Positions 27,775-33,538 of a stretch of DNA of 33,538 nt are shown piece by piece. Position numbers and translations under genes: made by a program. Source of the stretch: Sphingobacteriales bacterium (lineage in GTDB: Bacteria; Bacteroidota; Bacteroidia; Sphingobacteriales; Sphingobacteriaceae); NCBI GenBank assembly GCA_015654985.1, contig JAATFW010000010.1:1-33538 (forward strand). Direction: 5' to 3'. The notes under the pieces were generated by a model that searched no databases, had not been told where the DNA came from, and saw only the letters and a program-made list of their open reading frames with translations. The stretch's first letter is position 1, and each line of letters opens with the position of its first letter.

Positions 27775-29707
27775 AGACCTCCAGTTTTCCAAATTTTGTC
27801 AGTTCGTATTCTTTTGTCATCAGGAAGATCAGCGGGGTTACCAGCAGAATGTGGGTCGAGGATGTTAATACTCCCCCGATCATTGGTAAAACAATAGGCA
27901 GCATTACATCACTGCCCACGCCGTCGGACCATAATACAGGTATTAAACCAAACAGGGCAACACAGACGGTCATGATCTTGGGTCTGAGTCTTTTAGCCGC
28001 GCCATGAATGACATATTCTTTTAAATCTTCCCTGGTGATGGTTTCTGCTGAATTTCCTTTTAATGCGATCAGTTGCTGCATGGCATCATTCAGGTAAATG
28101 ACCATCACCACCCCCGTTTCAACTGCTATACCAAAGAGAGCTATAAACCCGACTGCTACTGCGACTGATAAACTTACCCCCCAGAAGTAAATAATATAAG
28201 CCCCTCCGATCAATGCAAACGGAATGGTTACCAGGCTCAGGAAGGCTTCGCGTGCTGATTTAAATGCCAGATAAAGGGATATGAATATGATCACTAATAC
28301 GATGGGCAGAATATAAAGCAGGGTTTTCTGCCCGCGGATCAGGTTTTCATACTGACCGCTCCATTCTACAAAATAGCCGCCCGGCAGTTTCAGTCCGGCG
28401 TTCAGCTTTTTTATCGCTTCCTGTACCGTACTTCCAAGGTCCCGGTCCCTCACATTAAACATCACAGCTCCTCTTAACAAGGCATTTTCGGAAGTGATCA
28501 TGGGCGGTCCGTCTGAAAAACCAATATCAGCTACTGCCGACAGCGGGATCGTACCCGCATCGGGCGAAACCAGAGGGATCCGCCTGATCCTGTCCAGGCT
28601 GTTCCGGTATTCCTGACCGAGGCGGAGCTGGATATTAAACCTTCTTCTTCCTTCTATAGTGGAGGCAAAGGGAGCACCTCCGATAGCCGTTTCGACAGTG
28701 GCATTCACATCTTCAACAGATAATCCGTACCGCTCCAGTTGGTCGCGTTTTACCTTTATTTCCAGATATTTTCCTCCTGTTACCGGCTCTACATACAAAT
28801 CTTTCACTCCGGGGATATCTTTGAGTAATTCCCGGGCTTTTACGGATACAGAAGCGATCTTATTTAAATCCTGGCCATATACTTTTAGCCCGACATCCGT
28901 ACGAACGCCGGTAGAAAGCATATTTATCCTGTTTATAATGGGCTGGGTCCATCCGTTAACCACTCCGGGGATCTGAAGTTTGGCATCCAGTTCATTGATG
29001 ATATCCTTTTTGGTGACTCCCGGCCGCCATTCACTCTTTGGCTTAAGTGAGATAATCGTTTCGATCATACTTATCGGAGAATTGTCTGTTGCCGTATTTG
29101 CCCTCCCGGCTTTTCCCAGTACTTTTTCAACTTCGGGAACAGTTTTTATCAGCTTATCCTGAACCTGCAGGATCCGTTTCACCTCTGCATTACTTACATC
29201 GGGCAAAGTAACCGGCATAAAAAGAATTGACTGTTCGTCCAGAGGCGGCATAAACTCCCTTCCAAGGCTCATCACCAGGGGAATACTGATCAGAAGGGCA
29301 AGAATGTTGATCCCTAAAGTGGTTTTTCTATATTTCATGCACGAGCGGATAACGGGCTCATAGATCCTTTCCAGGAACCGGTTAAGGGGATGCTCCTGCT
29401 CAGACCTGAACCTTCCTTTCATAAAAAAAGATATCATCACCGGGGCGAGCGTTACTACCAGGAATGCATCGGCCAGCAGAATAAATGTTTTTGTATATGC
29501 CAGCGGGTGAAACAGTTTGCCCTCCTGTCCTGTCAATAAAAAGACTGGTAAAAAGGAAGTAATAATGATTACCGTAGAATAAAACACTCCTCTCGAAACC
29601 TGTTTGCAGGCTTTCTCAATAATATTTAATCTTTCTTCGTCGGAAAGCCGGATATAATCTTCCGGTTCATTTTTTCTCCCGAAGAAGTGTAAGAATTTAT
29701 TCCGCAT
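27758..29707 (-). CDS. CusA/CzcA-family heavy-metal RND permease, C-terminal portion (split gene)
   Basis: 649 aa; begins in the cytoplasmic loop before TM5, then TSFLPVFLLTGQEGKLFHPLAYTKTF; carries the Met positions LFMP, SPISMIET, INMLSTG; ends in TM12 region. Confidence 0.93.
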   Translation of the reverse strand: MRNKFLHFFGRKNEPEDYIRLSDEERLNIIEKACKQVSRGVFYSTVIIITSFLPVFLLTGQEGKLFHPLAYTKTFILLADAFLVVTLAPVMISFFMKGRFRSEQEHPLNRFLERIYEPVIRSCMKYRKTTLGINILALLISIPLVMSLGREFMPPLDEQSILFMPVTLPDVSNAEVKRILQVQDKLIKTVPEVEKVLGKAGRANTATDNSPISMIETIISLKPKSEWRPGVTKKDIINELDAKLQIPGVVNGWTQPIINRINMLSTGVRTDVGLKVYGQDLNKIASVSVKARELLKDIPGVKDLYVEPVTGGKYLEIKVKRDQLERYGLSVEDVNATVETAIGGAPFASTIEGRRRFNIQLRLGQEYRNSLDRIRRIPLVSPDAGTIPLSAVADIGFSDGPPMITSENALLRGAVMFNVRDRDLGSTVQEAIKKLNAGLKLPGGYFVEWSGQYENLIRGQKTLLYILPIVLVIIFISLYLAFKSAREAFLSLVTIPFALIGGAYIIYFWGVSLSVAVAVGFIALFGIAVETGVVMVIYLNDAMQQLIALKGNSAETITREDLKEYVIHGAAKRLRPKIMTVCVALFGLIPVLWSDGVGSDVMLPIVLPMIGGVLTSSTHILLVTPLIFLMTKEYELTKFGKLEVYDVKH

Positions 29708-31001
29708 CGGTTGTTCCTCCTTTCCGCTCTTCCTTTAGCTGCGCCTGCCTGATGGCAAGATTTTTATAAGAATTTTCGGCCATAATAATTCCGTTATCCA
29801 CAATTACCCCGATGGCAAGGGCAATACCGGTTAAAGACATGATATTAGAGGAAATATTAAAGGCGTTCAGAATAATAAAACTGGCAGCAATCGTTATAGG
29901 AATCTGTATGATAATACTGACGGCGCTTCTCCAGTGAAATAAAAAGATGATGACGATCAAAGAAACTACCACCATCTCCTCTATCAGGGTGTGTTTAATG
30001 GATGATATCGACTCCTCTATCAGCTTACCGCGATCATAAACAATATTGAATTTCATCCCCTGCGGAAGGCCTTTGCTTACCTCTGTCATTTTGGACTTTA
30101 CTTTTTTTATCACCTCATCGGCATTTTCGCCGTACCGCAATACCACAATACCGCCTACAGCTTCCCCTGTTCCGTTATAATCAAATATTCCAAGACGGCT
30201 TTCGCCGGCCATCTGGACAGTGCCCAGATCCCTGATTTTTATGGGGATAGAGTTCTGCGTGCGAACGGGCAGGTTTTCAATTTCCTCTACCGACCTGAGG
30301 TACCCGGTGGTCTTGATAATATAGCCGATGCTGCTCATCTCGAACTTTCTTCCGCCGGCTTCGTTGTTGTTAGCATTTACAGCTCTTTGTATATCCGAAA
30401 CCGTTAATTTATAATAGGTAAGCTTATTGGGGTCGATACTGATCTGGTACTGTTTCTGGAAACCTCCAAAAGAAGCGATCTCGCTTACACCCGGAACATT
30501 CTGAAGCGCGAACTTGACGTACCAGTCCTGTATAGCCCTCCGTTCTCCCAGATCCGTTCCCGGAGCTTCAAGGGTATACCACAGCACATGGCCTACTCCT
30601 GTTCCGTCTGGCCCCATCGTAGGGGTCACTCCTTTTGGCAGGGCATTCCCAATGGAACTCAGCCGTTCAAGCACTCTTGAACGGGCCCAGTAAGTATCTA
30701 CATTGTCTTCAAAAATGATGAAGATAAAACTCATTCCGAACATAGAGTTTGCCCTGACGTATTTTACTTTTGGAATTCCCTGAAGATTGGTAACCAAAGG
30801 GTAGGTAACCTGGTCCTCAATAATCTGAGGACTTCTTCCCATCCATTCAGTAAACACAATTACCTGATTTTCCGATAAATCGGGGATGGCATCGATTTTA
30901 CTGGTGCGGACCGAGTAAATACCCCAGCCAAAGATCCCTGCTGCCAGAAGCAGCACCAGGAACCTGTTGCGAAGAGAAAACCCAATTAATTTCTCAACCA
31001 T
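29697..31001 (-). CDS. CusA/CzcA-family heavy-metal RND permease, N-terminal portion (split gene)
   Basis: 434 aa; MVEKLIGFSLRNRFLVLLLAAGIFGWGIYSVRTSKIDAIPDLSENQVIVFTEWMGRSPQIIEDQVTYPL; ends after TM4 proton-relay segment GVIVDNGIIMAENSYKNLA. Confidence 0.93.
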   Translation of the reverse strand: MVEKLIGFSLRNRFLVLLLAAGIFGWGIYSVRTSKIDAIPDLSENQVIVFTEWMGRSPQIIEDQVTYPLVTNLQGIPKVKYVRANSMFGMSFIFIIFEDNVDTYWARSRVLERLSSIGNALPKGVTPTMGPDGTGVGHVLWYTLEAPGTDLGERRAIQDWYVKFALQNVPGVSEIASFGGFQKQYQISIDPNKLTYYKLTVSDIQRAVNANNNEAGGRKFEMSSIGYIIKTTGYLRSVEEIENLPVRTQNSIPIKIRDLGTVQMAGESRLGIFDYNGTGEAVGGIVVLRYGENADEVIKKVKSKMTEVSKGLPQGMKFNIVYDRGKLIEESISSIKHTLIEEMVVVSLIVIIFLFHWRSAVSIIIQIPITIAASFIILNAFNISSNIMSLTGIALAIGVIVDNGIIMAENSYKNLAIRQAQLKEERKGGTTDAE

Positions 31002-31381
31002 TATTGTTGGGAATGAAGGTGTTTATGTCCAACAGAAACAGAGTCGCCTGTCATTTTTTTCCGTTCATACCGGCAGCATCCGGGAAGACTGCTATAAGCT
31101 TTTTCTTCGGCCATAAAAAGCTCTGTATCGTGACCTGCAAGAGCAATTTTTTTCTGAACAGAATCAAGTGTCACTTTTGAAGGATCATATACAACTTTTG
31201 CAATTTTTGTCTTAGTATCCCAGTCTATTGACGAAATGCCGGCAGTCTTTGCTGCTTTTTCAATCCGGCTTTTGCACATACCGCAATTGCCATAGACTTT
31301 AAATGATGATGTTTTTTCCTGAGCGGATACAATACCTGCTGAAAGACCAATCATGGCCAGCAGAAGAATGATAGTTTTCAT
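31001..31381 (-). CDS. Heavy-metal-associated (HMA) domain periplasmic protein
   Basis: ORF 31001..31426; likely start at 31381 (MKTIILLLAMIGLSAGIVSAQ). HMA core FKVYGNCGMCKSRIEKAAK and C-terminal GCCRYERKK...GHKHLHSQQ. Confidence 0.88.
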   Translation of the reverse strand: MKTIILLLAMIGLSAGIVSAQEKTSSFKVYGNCGMCKSRIEKAAKTAGISSIDWDTKTKIAKVVYDPSKVTLDSVQKKIALAGHDTELFMAEEKAYSSLPGCCRYERKKMTGDSVSVGHKHLHSQQ

Positions 31382-31482
31382 TATATTTTTATTTATGATG
31401 TGAATTAGAAAAATTGATACAGGCATAGAAATGCCAGTTCATAAGACATGATAATGCCTTAGCAAGAAGAGCCTGGTTTAGT

Positions 31483-31875
31483 CTAAATACGGAAATTACA
31501 AAAACGAAGGAAAACGGGTACCGGTTGTCGGTCCGGAGGAGCATTTGAAACAGGCAACTCTTCCGGTATGGAAAAAGCAAGTGCTTTATACTGTTCGCTG
31601 TAAGGTGTTACAGGAAGAGCTGTACTAAAAACCTGCAATTGTACGGAGTTATCAGAAAGCCTCTGGGAACTATCAACTTTGAGCTTTTTGCTTTGATCCT
31701 GGCAGCAATTTTTGGACTTATTTATTTTCATCCCGCATTTGCTGCAGGAAGCAGGTTCTTTAAATTCAAGTCCCCATTTAACCAACCGCCCCATGCAATA
31801 GTGAAAATGCACGGTAGCTCCTGAGGAAACACTCAGGTAAAATACGGCCAATATGGTAACAAGAACCTTTTTCAT
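31483..31875 (-). CDS. HYC_CC_PP family small exported protein
   Basis: 130 aa; signal peptide, VHFHYCMGRLVKW and CSKCGMKINKSKNCCQDQSKKLKVD motifs match the HYC_CC_PP family pattern. Confidence 0.8.
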   Translation of the reverse strand: MKKVLVTILAVFYLSVSSGATVHFHYCMGRLVKWGLEFKEPASCSKCGMKINKSKNCCQDQSKKLKVDSSQRLSDNSVQLQVFSTALPVTPYSEQYKALAFSIPEELPVSNAPPDRQPVPVFLRFCNFRI

Positions 31876-31917
31876 CTCTTTAACAAAACAAATATCAAAA
31901 ATTTACTGAGGAAAAAG

Positions 31918-31950
31918 TTATATAATTTCATAATTGTTTTATATAATTTC
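31918..31950. repeat. 12-bp direct repeat TTATATAATTTC with 21-bp period upstream of the copper operon
   Basis: Exact copies at 31918-31929 and 31939-31950. Confidence 0.65.
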
Positions 31951-32121
31951 CGTGCGTTTCTTCCCTGTAAACTTTATTCTCACCAAAAAGAGTAAAATTC
32001 TTAATTTTGCCGCAGCATCTGTAAGCAGGACAATTACGCACCTGTTGCCTGAATGATAATCAGCAAAACAAATGTTAATAAATGTATTTTTGCAATATCA
32101 TTATATATAACAATTTCTGCA

Positions 32122-32135
32122 ATGATACATATCAA
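32122..32135. promoter_or_regulatory. FNR/FixK-like box (ATGAT-ACAT-ATCAA)
   Basis: One mismatch to TTGAT-N4-ATCAA; a TAAGTTTG element (exact TAnnTTTG) lies downstream at 32176-32183, before the kinase ATG. Confidence 0.45.
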
Positions 32136-32212
32136 TCTTTTTTGTGCGATAACACAAGGATTGACATTTAAATTATAAGTTTGATCAGTTTTTAAGGTAT
32201 TTTAGTAGCAAA

Positions 32213-33427
32213 ATGAATGATGGTACCCTTTTAAAAGCGATAATAGAGAATGCTATTGACGGCATTATTACAATCAGCAACAGGGGACTGATCGAATCTA
32301 TTAATCCGTCGGCCTGCAGATTATTCGGTTATTCGCCGGAGGAAGTTATCGGGAAAAACATTTCTATATTAATGCCCAGTCCTGACCGGGAAAGACACGA
32401 CGGCTACCTGGAACGGTATCAGCATACAGGTGAACGACGGATTATTGGAATCGGCCGGGAAGTTAACGGGTTACGGAAGGATGGCGTCCTTTTTCCTTTC
32501 AGATTAGCAGTGAGCGAGGTTATACTGTCTGACAGGGTTATTTATACTGGTTTTATCAATGACCTTACCCGTGAAAAAGCAGCTGAAGAACGTCTCCGGA
32601 ATCATGCTTCCCAACTGGAAGAACTGGTAGAAGAACGTACTCTATCCCTCAGAAAAACGGTTAGAGCGCTTCAGGAAGCCAAAGAAGAAGTCAGTTTGTC
32701 GCTTGAAAAGGAAAAAGAACTAAATCAGTTGAAAAGCCGTTTTGTTTCCATGGCTTCCCATGAATTCAGGACACCCTTAAGCTCGGTGCAATTGTCGGCA
32801 TCGCTTATTGAGAAATACGCCGCTCAGGAAGATCAGCGTAATATTTCGAAACATATTAACAAAATAAAGAATGCTGTAGGAAATCTTACCACTATTCTGA
32901 ATGACTTCCTTTCTCTTGAACGTTTGGAAGCCGGCAGGGTAGAACCAACTTTTACTTATTTCGACCTGGTAAAGCTTTCAGAAGAAATAACGGAAGAAAT
33001 GCAAATGATCACCAAGCAGAATCAGAACATCATTTATGAGCACACCGGAACAACAAGCTCGGCGCTGCTTGATCCTAACCTTCTTAAAAACTGTATTATT
33101 AACCTGATCGCCAATGCAATTAAATACTCCGGAGAAAATACATTTATTGAATTTAATACTGAAATTACTTCCCGGCAATATATCATTACGGTAAAAGACA
33201 ATGGGATCGGGATCCCGGCAGCCGATCAGAAACATTTGTTTCAACCATTTTTCAGGGCACATAATACCGGCAATATTCCCGGCACCGGGTTAGGATTAAA
33301 TATTGTAATGCGATACGCAGGGTTGATGCATGGCAAAGTAGACTTTGAAAGTACAATTAATAAAGGCACAAAATTTAGTATATCTTTTTTGATCAAAGAT
33401 GAAAAAACCGACCATTCTAATAATTGA
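32213..33427 (+). CDS. Soluble PAS-domain sensor histidine kinase, FixL-like
   Basis: 404 aa; PAS NISILMPSPDRERHDGYLERYQHTGERRIIGIGREVNGLRKDG; HisKA MASHEFRTPLSS; HATPase NLIANAIKYSG, DNGIGIP, GTGLGLNIV; no obvious TM helix. Confidence 0.95.
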   Translation: MNDGTLLKAIIENAIDGIITISNRGLIESINPSACRLFGYSPEEVIGKNISILMPSPDRERHDGYLERYQHTGERRIIGIGREVNGLRKDGVLFPFRLAVSEVILSDRVIYTGFINDLTREKAAEERLRNHASQLEELVEERTLSLRKTVRALQEAKEEVSLSLEKEKELNQLKSRFVSMASHEFRTPLSSVQLSASLIEKYAAQEDQRNISKHINKIKNAVGNLTTILNDFLSLERLEAGRVEPTFTYFDLVKLSEEITEEMQMITKQNQNIIYEHTGTTSSALLDPNLLKNCIINLIANAIKYSGENTFIEFNTEITSRQYIITVKDNGIGIPAADQKHLFQPFFRAHNTGNIPGTGLGLNIVMRYAGLMHGKVDFESTINKGTKFSISFLIKDEKTDHSNN

Positions 33428-33538
33428 AGATAACGACGATATCAGGGAAAGCACTACTGAGATCCTTGAGCTTGCTAACTATCAGGTACTGACAGCAGAT
33501 AATGGCAAAAGCGGTGTTGAACTTGCAGGAAAACATCA
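33399..33538 (+). CDS. Response regulator receiver domain protein, truncated by the right window edge
   Basis: Manual translation MKKPTILIIEDNDDIRESTTEILELANYQVLTADNGKSGVELAGKH; acidic pocket EDNDD; ATG overlaps the kinase 3' end by 29 nt. Confidence 0.92.
   Translation, partial: MKKPTILIIEDNDDIRESTTEILELANYQVLTADNGKSGVELAGKH

Noticed and set aside
28659-29162. Plus-strand ORFs opposite the CusA C-terminal part
   Set aside because: Shadow ORFs; the minus-strand frame has unambiguous RND motifs.
29697-29707. Programmed prfB-like +1 frameshift joining the CusA halves
   Set aside because: The GGAGG lies well over 3 nt from the TAA and there is no CUU-UGA type shift site or slippery heptamer; re-initiation at the ATG fits better.
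1-33538. CRISPR arrays, transposases, phage or tRNA/rRNA genes
   Set aside because: No regularly spaced repeats, recombinase motifs or structural RNA signatures were seen by eye; a dedicated tRNAscan/Infernal run would be needed to be certain.

Overview
Bacteroidota (Sphingobacteriia-like) chromosomal window, almost entirely coded on the minus strand. (1) 1-14063: pectin/rhamnogalacturonan-type utilisation locus. It has a SusC-like receptor truncated by the left edge, a four-FAS1 fasciclin lipoprotein, a PL22-like oligogalacturonate lyase, a SusD/SusC pair (SusC with STN domain), FecR anti-sigma and ECF sigma. (2) 14225-23082: rhamnose operon in the order rhaT, aldolase-SDR fusion, rhaI, rhaB-like kinase, lutA, lutB, lutC. 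It predicts L-rhamnose conversion to DHAP plus pyruvate through lactate. (3) 23301-31875: copper/silver efflux operon (HYC_CC_PP protein, HMA protein, CusA in two overlapping ORFs, TolC-like protein, two tandem CusB-type adaptors, DUF3347 protein). (4) 32213-end, plus strand: soluble FixL-like PAS histidine kinase plus a truncated response regulator. Most notable observations: a tandem 10-bp repeat upstream of all four sugar-related transcription units at near-constant spacing from a Bacteroidota -7-like element, suggesting one unlisted regulator; CusA split in the TM4/TM5 loop with a strong internal Shine-Dalgarno; and a FixL-like sensor keeping the heme-ligand His and O2-sensing Arg, with an FNR-like box upstream. 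No tRNA, rRNA, CRISPR array or transposase was recognised.
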